This document shows, one piece after another, positions 10,560 through 20,596 of a DNA stretch of 64,000 nt. The stretch spans positions 1 through 64,000 of the forward strand of contig JAFGLN010000028.1 in assembly GCA_016928025.1 (NCBI GenBank). Reading direction: 5' to 3'. Position 1 is the first letter of the stretch. Each line of letters starts with the position of its first letter. The DNA is from Deltaproteobacteria bacterium. GTDB taxonomy: Bacteria > Desulfobacterota > Syntrophia > Syntrophales > JAFGHS01. Under the pieces are notes generated by a model. It had not been told where the DNA came from. It saw only the letters and a program-made list of their open reading frames with translations, and made no database searches. A program made the position numbers and the translations under genes.

Positions 10560-11006
10560 ATGGGAAAAAGATTTAAAACATACCCAGTACATCTTCCCTT
10601 TAATTGTCCATTCTGCGGTGCGCCGCTCAATATCGGTGCCGAACCGGATTTGATGTTTTGCCCTCATGTGCAATTCATCCGGATGAAAGGCGAAACCTTT
10701 GAATACTTTATCTATGTCAACGGGAACTTCGGCCGGCATTATCTCGACGGCCTGAAGGCCTCCGCCCCCTACAAAAAATACCTGTCGGCAACAAACAGCC
10801 CCGGCATGGATGAACAAATCGAACAGGACTTCATCACGGGCGAGTATAAGTCCATCACTGAAATAACCGCCGCCGTCCCGTATTTTGAGGGTGTCGCGCT
10901 TGACGCGGCTCCAACCGATTCCGCCCTGTTTATTGAAAAAAGGCCTTACGGCCATGTTCTATGTTGTCTGGGCTCCGATCCGGTCAATACCCCAGAAATG
11001 TCGTAA
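10560..11006 (+). CDS. hypothetical protein with CPFCG...CPH zinc-ribbon-like motif
   Basis: ORF with NCPFCGAPLNIGAEPDLMFCPHVQ; overlaps the 3' end of convergent aroF by about 20 nt. Confidence 0.6.
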   Translation: MGKRFKTYPVHLPFNCPFCGAPLNIGAEPDLMFCPHVQFIRMKGETFEYFIYVNGNFGRHYLDGLKASAPYKKYLSATNSPGMDEQIEQDFITGEYKSITEITAAVPYFEGVALDAAPTDSALFIEKRPYGHVLCCLGSDPVNTPEMS

Positions 11007-11994
11007 TCCTGTTTATATCCTCCATCATTTTTTCAAATCCCGGAAAAGTCAAGGACTGGGCACCGTCCGACAACGCCTTATCCGGATCGGGATGGACTTC
11101 CACCATGACGCCATGGGCGCCGGCAACCAGGGCCGCCTTGGCCATGGGGGGAACCAGCACCCTTTTACCGGTGGCGTGAGACGGATCGATAATGATCGGC
11201 AGGTGAGACAACTCCTTAATGATGGGAACAACGGAAAGATCGAGGCTGTTGCGGGTCGCTGTCTCGAAGGTACGGATGCCGCGTTCGCAGAGAATAACGG
11301 CATGGTTCCCTTCCGAATAGATGTATTCCGCCGCGGCCAAAAATTCTTCAATGGTCGCGGACATGCCGCGCTTCAGGATCACCGGCTTTTTGATCCTGCC
11401 CAGCTCTTTCAGAAGTTCGAAATTCTGCATATTACGTGCGCCGACTTGAAGAATATCGGAATATTTCAAGACGGGCTCAAGATTTTCCTGGGAAATAATC
11501 TCCGTCACAACAGGAAGACCGGTCTGTTTTTTTGCCAGGGATAGAAGTTTCAAGCCTTCTTTTTTCAATCCCTGAAAGGTGTGCGGACCGGTCCGGGGCT
11601 TGAAAGCGCCGCCCCGCAGGAAATCGGCACCCATCTTTTTGACGTGCAGGGCCGTCGAAACAATCTGCTCCTCACTTTCAACGGCACAGGGCCCGGCAAT
11701 CACCACGGGCTTTTTACCCTCCCCGATGGCAATATTCCCCACCCTGATGATCGTGGATCGGGGATGAAAATCCCGGGACACGACCTTATAGGGTTTTGTG
11801 ACATGAATGACGTCTTTGACACCCGGCAGATTCCGTATATTGACATCATCCACATAGCCTTTGTTGCCCAGAACTCCAATGGCCGTCCTCTGGCTTCCGG
11901 GAATCGGTTGAGCCGTCAACCCCATTCGGCCGACCGATTCAATGATGGTATCGATCTGCTCCGGGGTTGCCTTACGATGCATGACGATAAGCAT
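10984..11994 (-). CDS. aroF: 3-deoxy-7-phosphoheptulonate synthase (DAHP synthase, N-terminal ferredoxin-like domain type)
   Basis: [21 protein letters not shown]..., [47 protein letters not shown]. Confidence 0.95.
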   Translation of the reverse strand: MLIVMHRKATPEQIDTIIESVGRMGLTAQPIPGSQRTAIGVLGNKGYVDDVNIRNLPGVKDVIHVTKPYKVVSRDFHPRSTIIRVGNIAIGEGKKPVVIAGPCAVESEEQIVSTALHVKKMGADFLRGGAFKPRTGPHTFQGLKKEGLKLLSLAKKQTGLPVVTEIISQENLEPVLKYSDILQVGARNMQNFELLKELGRIKKPVILKRGMSATIEEFLAAAEYIYSEGNHAVILCERGIRTFETATRNSLDLSVVPIIKELSHLPIIIDPSHATGKRVLVPPMAKAALVAGAHGVMVEVHPDPDKALSDGAQSLTFPGFEKMMEDINRITTFLGY

Positions 11995-12111
11995 ATTTTT
12001 CCGCGAACCTCCCTGTCGGACCTATGGGGATGTAACCCGCTGACAATTTTCCACTTTATCCAAGCAGAGAACTATATCAAATCATTATGATAATGGATAA
12101 TAAAATTTTTC

Positions 12112-12140
12112 TTGACATTAGAACGTTTGTTCTATATACA
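12112..12140 (+). promoter_or_regulatory. lexA promoter (TTGACA-17-TATACA) with GAAC-GTTT-GTTC SOS-type operator between -35 and -10
   Basis: TTGACA 12112-12117; GAACGTTTGTTC 12121-12132; TATACA 12135-12140. Confidence 0.8.
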
Positions 12141-12146
12141 GGTGTC

Positions 12147-12734
12147 ATGGAAAAGAAACGAACCCGTAAAGACATTGAACAGGCCATCGCCTTCTTCTAC
12201 CGCGACCGGAGGAGAATGCCGACGTACGCGGAAATGCTCGATCTTCTGGGCGTTAAGTCGAAAAGCGTCGTCCATTACTGGGTGAACAAGCTCATCGAGG
12301 AGGGTATCCTGGAAAAAGACGCCGCAGGGTTCCTGAAACCCCTGCGGACGAATCTGGGTCTGCCCATGGTCGGTGAAATTACCGCCGGTTTCCCGTCGCC
12401 CGCCGAGGAAGAATTGCGGGATATTATCTCTTTCGACGAATACCTGGTCAACAGGCCGGAGGCTTCGTTTCTTCTCAAGGTCAGCGGTGATTCCATGACC
12501 GGCGCCGGCATTATGGAAGGCGATCTGGTCATTATCGAAAGAGGAAGGCCGCCGAAAAACGGCGATATCGTTCTGGCCGAAGTGGACGGTGACTGGACCA
12601 TGAAGCACTTCCGGAAACAGGGCAAAGAGGTGATTTTGGAAGCGGCCAATCCCAAATACCCGGACATCCGGCCGAAAACGGAACTCCGCCTGGGGGGCGT
12701 CATCACAGCTGTCATCAGAAAATATCATCAGTAA
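12147..12734 (+). CDS. lexA: LexA-type repressor (wHTH + S24 autopeptidase)
   Basis: wHTH PTYAEMLDLLGVKSKSVVHYWVNKLIEEGIL; A-G cleavage site ITAGFPSP; catalytic Ser in SGDSMTGAGIMEGD; Lys in DWTMKHF. Confidence 0.93.
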   Translation: MEKKRTRKDIEQAIAFFYRDRRRMPTYAEMLDLLGVKSKSVVHYWVNKLIEEGILEKDAAGFLKPLRTNLGLPMVGEITAGFPSPAEEELRDIISFDEYLVNRPEASFLLKVSGDSMTGAGIMEGDLVIIERGRPPKNGDIVLAEVDGDWTMKHFRKQGKEVILEAANPKYPDIRPKTELRLGGVITAVIRKYHQ

Positions 12735-12751
12735 GGCGATCGGGTTGAAAC

Positions 12752-13009
12752 ATGAGCACGAAAATAAATCATAGCTGCACCATGCAGATGGAGTTGGATC
12801 TCGCCGGTGCGAATATGACTGAGAAAAGGGTTGCCGGACATCTTGTTCCCCGCTCCATCCCTGATTTTAAGCATTTTATCGAAGAAACCGATTGGGATCA
12901 GCGTTTTCTAAAACAGTTCGGCAAATGGATGGATCGGCTCTGCTGGGGGGCGGTCATCTTGTCGACACTATTCTTTTTACAGGTCGGCCTGGGGATCATC
13001 CTGAAGTAA
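12752..13009 (+). CDS. 85-aa hypothetical protein with one C-terminal TM helix
   Basis: Short ORF directly downstream of lexA; hydrophobic C-terminus WGAVILSTLFFLQVGLGIIL. Confidence 0.5.
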   Translation: MSTKINHSCTMQMELDLAGANMTEKRVAGHLVPRSIPDFKHFIEETDWDQRFLKQFGKWMDRLCWGAVILSTLFFLQVGLGIILK

Positions 13010-13065
13010 TGAAGGGACGCTTGGAATAACAAAATTCCAATCTCCATCTTATAATATTTAAGGAA

Positions 13066-13114
13066 AAGGGCGATACCGTTCTCTTTCGTAGGGAAACGAT
13101 ATCGCCCTTCTTTT
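13066..13114 (+). terminator. intrinsic terminator
   Basis: AAGGGCGATACCGTT / AACGATATCGCCCTT inverted repeat followed by CTTTTA. Confidence 0.8.
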
Positions 13115-13202
13115 ACCCTTGTTTTATCGTCAAACGGCGCTAAACAATTAAATTATCCTTATCACCGGAAACAGTGACTCCGGACAGGGGGAACTTGTTA
13201 AA

Positions 13203-13643
13203 TCACACCTCAAGGACGTCACGATGACGGAACCCTTTGGAGTAATCGATCAGGTAAACCTTTGTGGGTGTCACCTTTACGATCACCGCGTTTCCAGGCT
13301 TTACACTGTTAAACGCTTTGTGTCTCGCCATGACGGCCCTGGGTACTTCGGATAAATTGTCATCGGACAGGATCTTGGCCTTTCCGTTAAACTGGACGCC
13401 CGTTATTTCTCGATCGCTTTTCGGCACAGCGCCTTTCTGCATCGCGATAGATACCCGGGAGTTTGATTGAATATTGCGGATTTTTTGGCTGTCTTTGGCC
13501 GTATTGAAATAAATATCCATGCCCACGTTACTCATGAATACCATTGTTGCGTTCGGTTCGCCATCGGCACCGGCAGTTGCCAGGGTACAAACAGGGCAAT
13601 CGCTCATGTATTCGGTGACGCGTTTGCTGAGATCACTATCCAT
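13203..13643 (-). CDS. pyridoxamine 5'-phosphate oxidase family (FMN-binding split barrel) protein
   Basis: CPVCTLATAGADGEPNATMVFMSNVGMDIYFNTAKDSQKIRNIQSNSRVSIAM. Confidence 0.85.
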   Translation of the reverse strand: MDSDLSKRVTEYMSDCPVCTLATAGADGEPNATMVFMSNVGMDIYFNTAKDSQKIRNIQSNSRVSIAMQKGAVPKSDREITGVQFNGKAKILSDDNLSEVPRAVMARHKAFNSVKPGNAVIVKVTPTKVYLIDYSKGFRHRDVLEV

Positions 13644-14354
13644 GGTGTCCTCCTCTTATAGGTTATTGTAATAAACTGATTTGCTAATACCACAACACCC
13701 TTAACCTGACAAGACAATAGTACGGCGAAAAATGTTGCGGCTCCATCTCTTTCATCGATTCAATGTTCTCAACAATGCTTTAACGGATTATCTTTTTCAT
13801 TTATTTTAAATAACTTCAAGCTTATAAAAATTATACGCTTCAGGAAATACAGTGTATAACTTTTGCAGGACAATCAGTGAAAATATTAAAAACGTAAATG
13901 TTTCATATTTATTTGATATTATTAGATATTTTCAATGACTATATTTTGTGCAATTTGCAAAGAATCTATTTGATATAAGCAATTACGTGCTTTATCAACA
14001 GAGTTATCGACAGGTTTCTCCACACCTGGACGGTGGTCATTGTCTGTTTTGTTTAAAAACAAACATTTTTATCCATACCTATTGTTAATCTCCCATTCAA
14101 AAATCAAAAATTTATATTGACATTATTTATTCAGAAGCTATTATTTTAATTAAGGTTGATTGCTTCCGGCGTTGAAGTGAAAAACAATCGGTTCTGGATA
14201 AATGTTCCACTCCAATGATGCGGGTCACCATCAATAACTCTCAGGATGAAACCTGATCACATAACAAATCAATAGGTTAAAAGCCTCTCAGGCAGCGTAA
14301 CCAGGGTATTTTCCAAATAAATCAAAATCAGAAAAATAAGAAAGGAGGGCGGAG

Positions 14355-15020
14355 ATGGCAAAGCGTAAATTATTGATACTCGCGGGTCTCATGATGCTTT
14401 TCATCTCGGGACCGGTATGGGCGACTGACCAGCCCGGTGTATTGCATGATTCCCCGGCGATTCTTGCCACGTTGGACAAAACAGGCGTCAGCATTTTAAA
14501 TGACGTTGAGGCCGCCGTGATCCGCGGCCAGGGAGATCCACAGTACGTCCTGGTTAAGATATGGGGAATCAACATGTTCGATGGAGGTAGGGGCGTTGTG
14601 TGGACATGGAATCCTCTGGGATATCGTTACGGATACTGGGGCGGACCGGGATGGACAGATGGTTATGGAGACGGTACAACCTATGCAGACACAATGGACG
14701 GTTGTTTCATGGCGCATGATAAGGCTTACAATACAGCAAGCGGAAATCCGGAATTGCTGTTGGCGGACGCGGAGCTGTTTAACGGCCTTAAATCACTTCC
14801 GAAGACAAGCTATCCCTATTGGGGATCCATCTATGTCGCTAATCCCACAGGATTGACGTCACCTGACGTCAGTGTCGCCGGCTTCAGCCTGATCGGCGGA
14901 AAATTTTTCTTCGGCTGGAGAAAGATGCCCTATACCGAGTATTCCCGTCGGGAAGCGATGGCGGCGGTCGGGGCCATGGTATTCGGACGATCTCTCATAT
15001 CCGCCATTCGTTTGCAGTAA
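14355..15020 (+). CDS. secreted phospholipase A2-like protein
   Basis: Signal peptide (MAKRKLLILAGLMMLFISGPVWA); PLA2-like calcium loop/active-site pattern YWGGPGWTDGYGDG..YADTMDGCFMAHDKAYN.......LLLADAELFNGL; RBS GGAGGG. Confidence 0.65.
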   Translation: MAKRKLLILAGLMMLFISGPVWATDQPGVLHDSPAILATLDKTGVSILNDVEAAVIRGQGDPQYVLVKIWGINMFDGGRGVVWTWNPLGYRYGYWGGPGWTDGYGDGTTYADTMDGCFMAHDKAYNTASGNPELLLADAELFNGLKSLPKTSYPYWGSIYVANPTGLTSPDVSVAGFSLIGGKFFFGWRKMPYTEYSRREAMAAVGAMVFGRSLISAIRLQ

Positions 15021-15083
15021 GCGTCACGAAATAAACGGACCGGTTAGGGAAGGGTCGCTTGTCCGGAAGAAAAATCGAGGGAC

Positions 15084-15145
15084 GACGGTTGGACGGATTT
15101 ATGCAAAGAATACCGGAAAATCCGGGGTTTGCACATCCAACCGTC
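15084..15145 (+). repeat. long imperfect hairpin in the PLA2-like / OM-protein intergenic region
   Basis: GACGGTTGGA...TGCAAA...CCGG / CCGGGGTTTGCA...TCCAACCGTC. Confidence 0.7.
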
Positions 15146-15306
15146 CAAACCCGACTCGACGTTCGGCAGAGGTTGTTATCGTCGAAAACAGATTAAACCA
15201 AAAGAAACGAACCAGCGACAACACAGGATCAGCAGACCCTGAGGGGCAAACGAACCACTGAATGTTTTTCTGATTCCCTAACTTTCAATTTTAGACCGGA
15301 TTCTCT

Positions 15307-16677
15307 ATGCGCATTTCCCATAAGGTTGGCCTTTCACTATTCATCATGATCGGTTTATGGGGCATCGGTTGCGGAAGAGTCTGTGCCGACAGCGTGATGA
15401 TGATCAATGGCGATCATCTAAGCGGCAGGTTGCTTTATCTGTCGGAAACAGCGCTGCACATCAGCACGCTTCATTCCGGTAAGATGCGGATCGACCGCAG
15501 ATACATCCGGCAACTCATAACGGATCATGAGGCTGTTATAGAACTTGTTTCGGGGGAACGTCTTGTCGGGATGATCGGGCCGGGATCGGAAAATACCGTC
15601 GTCATCCGGTCCAAATTGCTTGGAAGCTGCTCCCTGTCCTTCGATCGGATCAGAACGATTCATCCATTTTCAGCCCAAACACCTCCGGCTCCAACGGAGA
15701 AGACACCGGAACTGGCTGAGGGTATGTCGGACAGGCATGATGAGACTGGGCCGGGGATGGCATTGTCAGATATCCGAGGCAGGGGTGAAGAATCCCCCGC
15801 TGTATCCGGTTCCTTAAAAACAAAACCGGATGGGAAAAAACAGGAACTTAAGCGGATCGGTCCAAGGCCTAAAGAAGAGGAAGATATCAGAAAAATTTTT
15901 CTTCGGCAAACATCCGTTCTGCTGAGACAGGGCCAAAAAGAGGTTGAAATCGGATTCAACTATATGCGTAACCAGTCTCTCTCCTCCATTATGAATGCGA
16001 GATTTCGCCGACTGTATATGCCTCTGGCCTTCCGGCTCGGGATTGTCGAAGGCATCGAAAGTTTTCTGACAGCGCCTTTTAACTATGCCGAACAGGAAAT
16101 GGCATTTGCCGGCGATAGCGTTAAGGAGCGAAAATCCGGCTTGGGAGATACAACCGCCGGGATCAATTTCGAAATCGTTCGGGAAACGGCCAGCCGGCCG
16201 GAAATCATTGCGGCTTTGAGCTTTAACGCGCCGACGGGGGGAACACCGCAGGAGACAGGCGTATCCCTTGGGTCAGGTCATTGGGCCGGCACACTGGGGA
16301 TGCAATTCATCAAAACGGTAGATCCCGTAGCTCTTTTCTGGGGGCTGCATTACACTCATGAATTTTCGTCGCGACATTTTTTAAACGACGGCGTGTATAA
16401 GGTTCAGCCGGGTGAAATATTCGGCTATAATTTCGGCCTCGGTTTTGCCGTCAATGAAAACATCTCTCTCAGCACTCAACTGTCGGGAAGCTATGAGGGA
16501 GAAACAAAAGCAGACGAACAAAAAATTGCGGGCTCTTCCAGTGAACCGGTCTCTCTTCGCTGGGCGGTAACGTATCGATCTTCCCAAAATATGTTCATCG
16601 AGCCATCGGTGACAGCCGGTCTTAATGAAGACACAGCGGATTTTGTGCTCGGTGTATCCGCTTTCCGGCGATTTTAA
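15307..16677 (+). CDS. outer-membrane beta-barrel protein with N-terminal SH3-like periplasmic region
   Basis: Signal peptide; DSVMMINGDHLSGRLLYLSETALHISTLHSGKMRIDRRYIRQL; C-terminal half FLRQTSVLLRQGQKEVEIGFNYM... alternating barrel-like pattern ending in aromatic (VSAFRRF). Confidence 0.7.
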   Translation: MRISHKVGLSLFIMIGLWGIGCGRVCADSVMMINGDHLSGRLLYLSETALHISTLHSGKMRIDRRYIRQLITDHEAVIELVSGERLVGMIGPGSENTVVIRSKLLGSCSLSFDRIRTIHPFSAQTPPAPTEKTPELAEGMSDRHDETGPGMALSDIRGRGEESPAVSGSLKTKPDGKKQELKRIGPRPKEEEDIRKIFLRQTSVLLRQGQKEVEIGFNYMRNQSLSSIMNARFRRLYMPLAFRLGIVEGIESFLTAPFNYAEQEMAFAGDSVKERKSGLGDTTAGINFEIVRETASRPEIIAALSFNAPTGGTPQETGVSLGSGHWAGTLGMQFIKTVDPVALFWGLHYTHEFSSRHFLNDGVYKVQPGEIFGYNFGLGFAVNENISLSTQLSGSYEGETKADEQKIAGSSSEPVSLRWAVTYRSSQNMFIEPSVTAGLNEDTADFVLGVSAFRRF

Positions 16678-16689
16678 AGGTCGAAAACG

Positions 16690-17376
16690 ATGAAGGCGAG
16701 ACTTCTTTTTTTGTGCTCTTTACTGGTCGCACAGGCGATTTGGGGGTGTTCAAGCACACAATCTGCGGCGCCTGTAATTTCCCCAATGTCCCAAAGGGCC
16801 GGTGCCATGAGAATCGACCCTTCTTTAAAATCCTGGAAACAGTTGCGCGATCAAAACATCGTCCTTCAGCGGTTCGATTACTCTTGCGGTGCCGGAGCGT
16901 TGGCTACGATCATGCGGTACTATTTCAGCGATGATGTGAGCGAAGAAGATATTCTCATCAGCATTCTGACCCCCATGTCGGATGAAGAGGTTCAGGACCG
17001 GGTCAGAAATGGTCTCTCTTTGCTCGATCTGAAACAATGCGCCCTAAGAAGAGGCTATCTGGCTGTCGCCGTCAGGTTGAGTTACACGAACCTGCCCGAA
17101 TTGAAAGGACCGGTGATTGTGTATTTGGAACGGGACCATTACCGGCATTTCGCCGTATTGCGGGGCGTGTACGGGGATCGCGTTTATCTGGCCGACCCCA
17201 ATCGAGGCAACGTTCGGATGCTGGTGGACCGTTTCGCCATGGAATGGTCGGGTATCGCACTGGTATTGGGCCGTCGCGATGTCGGTCTTCCTCAAAAATA
17301 TCCCTTGAAAGTGGAAGACGGGCAAATCGTTCAAAATGAAACGCTGGCGGCAAGAAGATCGCTCTTTACGAAGTAA
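16690..17376 (+). CDS. C39 family peptidase-like lipoprotein
   Basis: Lipobox-like AIWGC; RFDYSCGAGALATIMRYY (Cys motif), DHYRHFAVLRGVYGDRVYLADPNRG (His/Asp). Confidence 0.85.
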   Translation: MKARLLFLCSLLVAQAIWGCSSTQSAAPVISPMSQRAGAMRIDPSLKSWKQLRDQNIVLQRFDYSCGAGALATIMRYYFSDDVSEEDILISILTPMSDEEVQDRVRNGLSLLDLKQCALRRGYLAVAVRLSYTNLPELKGPVIVYLERDHYRHFAVLRGVYGDRVYLADPNRGNVRMLVDRFAMEWSGIALVLGRRDVGLPQKYPLKVEDGQIVQNETLAARRSLFTK

Positions 17377-17599
17377 CGCCGGCAAAGCAGACAACATGAT
17401 CTTGAGGTTACGGCACGCAAAAAATGACTGTTCAACGATATGCCGAAAGGCGGAAAGGAGGGAGAATTCAGAAAAATAAAAAGCAGCCATCGTTGAAGCG
17501 TGATCTCTGTAAGTTACCATGAATGGTATTGATAAGACTCGATATAATCGAATGACCGAAGTCCTTTAAGATTTAACATTTCAGAAACAGGAGGGTACC

Positions 17600-17806
17600 A
17601 TGTCAGTATACAAAATTATAGAAATTATCGGAACCAGTTCAAAATCATGGGAAGACGCCGCGGCAACCGCCCTGGCGACCGCGTCAAAAACGCTCGAAGA
17701 TTTAAGAATCGCGGAAGTCACCCAGCAGGACGTGACGGTCGAAAATGGAAAAATAACGTCGTTCAGGGTCAGGCTCAATATCTCCTTCAAATATCGTGCG
17801 GATTAA
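17600..17806 (+). CDS. dodecin family flavin-binding protein
   Basis: MSVYKIIEIIGTSSKSWEDAAATALATASKTLEDLRIAEVTQQDVTVENGKITSFRVRLNISFKY. Confidence 0.93.
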   Translation: MSVYKIIEIIGTSSKSWEDAAATALATASKTLEDLRIAEVTQQDVTVENGKITSFRVRLNISFKYRAD

Positions 17807-17843
17807 TCAAAAATTGAACTTTCAAGCAAATCGTCTTCAGCAA

Positions 17844-17870
17844 GAGGGATCAACAGGATCCCTCTTTTTT
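17844..17870 (+). terminator. intrinsic terminator after dodecin gene
   Basis: GAGGGATC-aacag-GATCCCTC followed by T8. Confidence 0.9.
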
Positions 17871-18018
17871 TTACCTAATATGTAAAACCATTTTTGTCTT
17901 TTTATATTGAACATGGTAGGATTCGAAGACCAACATAAAGTCGCGATTTTGAAAAGATGAGACAAATTTCGTTTTATCAAATGGTGATTCTGTCTAAAAA
18001 TAAAGCGGAGGTAAAATA

Positions 18019-18792
18019 ATGACTGGTGCATCAGTCCTCTACGAAATTAAAAACAACATCGCGTTTATTACCCTGAACCGGCCGGAAAAATTGAATGCCT
18101 TCAACCTGGATATGAGCTTCGCCCTGCGCGACGCCTGGCAACGCTTCGAAAAGGATTCCGAAGCGCGGGTCGCTATTTTGAGCGGCAATGGGACATCTTT
18201 CTCCGCCGGCGTCGACCTGACGGATCAGGACCGGAAAGATGCCAAACCCTGGCAATACCATGAGGCATACCCCTTAAACGGTACCGCCCTGTTTAAACCG
18301 ATCGTCGGAGCGGTACGCGGCTATGCCCTCGGCCAGGGCTATCTCATCGCGGTGACCGGCTGCGATATAACGATCGCATCCGATAACGCCATCTTCGGCT
18401 ACCCGGAAAGCAAGGCTGGGGTGTCTCAGGTCCCGCCCCAGTATGTCCCCTATATGCCCTATAAAATCGCCTTGGAATTCATGCTGCTGTCCTGGAAAGG
18501 CGGCCGGATGATGGACGCCAAACGGGCCTGTCATTTCGGCCTGGTCAACGATGTGGTACCGGACGCGGACCTGATGAATGAAGCCGTCAAATGGGCGGAA
18601 ATGTTGAAAGACGTACCGCCTCTGTTCATCAAGTCGGTAAAATACGGCTATTATACAGGAACCGAGCGCCTGAGCCGAAGAGTCGAAAGGGAGTTCGTCG
18701 ATTTCGTTGTGCCCCAGGATTTGAGTGAAGACAAGCAGGAAGCCCTCCGGGCGTTCCGTGAAAAACGGGACCCCCGTTTCAAAGGGAAATAA
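18019..18792 (+). CDS. enoyl-CoA hydratase/isomerase family protein
   Basis: ITLNRPEKLNAFNLDM..., SFSAGVDLTD, VRGYALGQGYLIAVTGCDITIASDNAIFGYPE. Confidence 0.93.
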   Translation: MTGASVLYEIKNNIAFITLNRPEKLNAFNLDMSFALRDAWQRFEKDSEARVAILSGNGTSFSAGVDLTDQDRKDAKPWQYHEAYPLNGTALFKPIVGAVRGYALGQGYLIAVTGCDITIASDNAIFGYPESKAGVSQVPPQYVPYMPYKIALEFMLLSWKGGRMMDAKRACHFGLVNDVVPDADLMNEAVKWAEMLKDVPPLFIKSVKYGYYTGTERLSRRVEREFVDFVVPQDLSEDKQEALRAFREKRDPRFKGK

Positions 18793-18807
18793 AGAGGTGA
18801 GGCGGAA

Positions 18808-19296
18808 ATGCCATTTCACATGCGTCGCCAAGATCGGGAAGTCACCGACAAAAAGAAAATGATGGAAATTATCAAAAAGGGCAAGTATGCCGTCATCGCC
18901 TTGTGCTCGGACAATGATCCCTATATAGTGACCTTAAACTATGGTTTTGATGAACTTACAAATACCTTCTATTTTCACGGAGCGGACAAAGGACAAAAAA
19001 TCGATCTTATCAAAGCCAATCCAAACGCCAGCTTAATGATTATTGAGGACCTGGGTTATCAATACGGCCACTGCTCGCATGCTTACCGGTCTGTCGTCTG
19101 CCGCGGCAAAATGACCCTGATTGATCATCCCGAAGAACGGGTCCACGGCATTGAGGTCATGATTCATCAATTAGAACCCCGGCCGGAAGGGCAGCTGGCC
19201 AGGATCCGTGACACGGATGTGATCTGGCGGCGGACACAAATATTCAAACTGGCGGTCGAATCCATGACCGGTAAAGAGCGGCCCGAGATTGAATAA
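18808..19296 (+). CDS. NimA-like / pyridoxamine 5'-phosphate oxidase family flavin-binding protein
   Basis: MRRQDREVTDKKKMMEIIKKGKYAVIALCSDNDPYIVTLNYGFD...YFHGADKGQKIDLIKANP. Confidence 0.85.
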   Translation: MPFHMRRQDREVTDKKKMMEIIKKGKYAVIALCSDNDPYIVTLNYGFDELTNTFYFHGADKGQKIDLIKANPNASLMIIEDLGYQYGHCSHAYRSVVCRGKMTLIDHPEERVHGIEVMIHQLEPRPEGQLARIRDTDVIWRRTQIFKLAVESMTGKERPEIE

Positions 19297-19310
19297 GGTG
19301 AGCGGCCTTT

Positions 19311-19733
19311 ATGAAGGAAATCCCTACAGGAGAAAGATGGGTGGAAGTGAAAAGAATCCCGGAGAAAGGCCGGGGCGTTTTTGCCCTGAGGAATTTCCGA
19401 TACGGTGAAATTCTGGAACGGTCGCCGGTGATTGTCCTGTCCGCCGAACATTGGAAAATTTGCGAAAAAACGGACCTGCACAACTACGCCTTCGGCTGGG
19501 GCGTCAGTCAGGATCAGGCGGCGATCGCCCTAGGAGTCGGTTCATTGTTCAATCATTCCTTCGATCCGAATGCCTTTTATCGGAAATGCCTGAAGGACGA
19601 AATTATCGAATTCATTGCCCTTAAGGCCATTCAAGCGGGGGAGGAAATCACCGTCAATTACAACGGCAGCCCCTATGGGAAAATGCCGGTTTGGTTTAAA
19701 GTATCGTCTGCCGATGAGAGGAGATCAGAATGA
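19311..19733 (+). CDS. SET domain-containing protein (putative protein-lysine methyltransferase)
   Basis: IPEKGRGVFALRNFRYGEILERSPVIVL..., SLFNHSFDPNA, GEEITVNYNGSPYGKMPVWF; overlaps next gene by ATGA. Confidence 0.85.
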   Translation: MKEIPTGERWVEVKRIPEKGRGVFALRNFRYGEILERSPVIVLSAEHWKICEKTDLHNYAFGWGVSQDQAAIALGVGSLFNHSFDPNAFYRKCLKDEIIEFIALKAIQAGEEITVNYNGSPYGKMPVWFKVSSADERRSE

Positions 19734-20560
19734 ATAGGCCTAATGAAACAGGCATGTCAGACGGCAGCGAATTCACAATATCCGAAGAGCCCTTCTATTT
19801 GCCACAGGGGAATGAGATTGAGCTTTTCGAAGCCGCCCATGCACACAAATTGCCTGTTCTGCTGAACGGCCCGACGGGAAGCGGAAAGACGCGGCTGGTG
19901 GAACACATGGCCTGGCGATTGAAGCTTCCACTGTACACAGTGGCCTGCCATGAAGATCTGAGCGCCAATGACCTCACGGGACGCTACATCATCAAAGGCG
20001 ACGAAGTGGAATGGATTGACGGGCCGCTTCTGACGGCGGTACGCGAGGGGGGCATTGCCTATCTTGATGAGGTGGTAGAGGCCCGAAAAGACGTAACCGT
20101 CGTCATCCATCCCCTGACGGACTACCGCCGTTGTCTCACCGTGGAGAAACGCGGCAAGGTTTATTACGCCCCGGAAGGCTTCATGATGGTCATCAGCTAT
20201 AACCCGAATTATCAAAGCGTCTTGAAGGAACTGAAGCCCAGCACCAGACAGCGATTCGTGTCCATTAATCTCGGGTGGCCCGCAGAAGACCTGGAAATTC
20301 GGATCATCTGCCGGGAGTCGGGTGTTGATGAGGAAACGGCCCAACGACTGGTCAAGGCGGCAAACCGGATACGCCATCTCATCCATCAGGGTCTCGAAGA
20401 AGGGGCTTCGACACGGGAGCTCGTCTATGCGGGCATGCTGCTTAAAAGCGGCCTGCCCACCGGCACGGCCCTAAACGCCACCCTGGTTGAACCGTTGACG
20501 TATGATGACGATTTGAAAAGAAGCATTGGGGAAGTACTGAAGAACTACTTTAATTTTTGA
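19730..20560 (+). CDS. MoxR/CbbQ/NorQ-type AAA+ ATPase
   Basis: LPVLLNGPTGSGKTRLVEHMAWRL (Walker A), ACHEDLSANDLTGRYIIKGDEVEWIDGPL, GIAYLDEV (Walker B), KELKPSTRQRFVSINLGWP. Confidence 0.92.
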   Translation: MNRPNETGMSDGSEFTISEEPFYLPQGNEIELFEAAHAHKLPVLLNGPTGSGKTRLVEHMAWRLKLPLYTVACHEDLSANDLTGRYIIKGDEVEWIDGPLLTAVREGGIAYLDEVVEARKDVTVVIHPLTDYRRCLTVEKRGKVYYAPEGFMMVISYNPNYQSVLKELKPSTRQRFVSINLGWPAEDLEIRIICRESGVDEETAQRLVKAANRIRHLIHQGLEEGASTRELVYAGMLLKSGLPTGTALNATLVEPLTYDDDLKRSIGEVLKNYFNF

Positions 20561-20596
20561 AAGCAACCACGAGTCACTTGTTCTTACAAATTAGAT

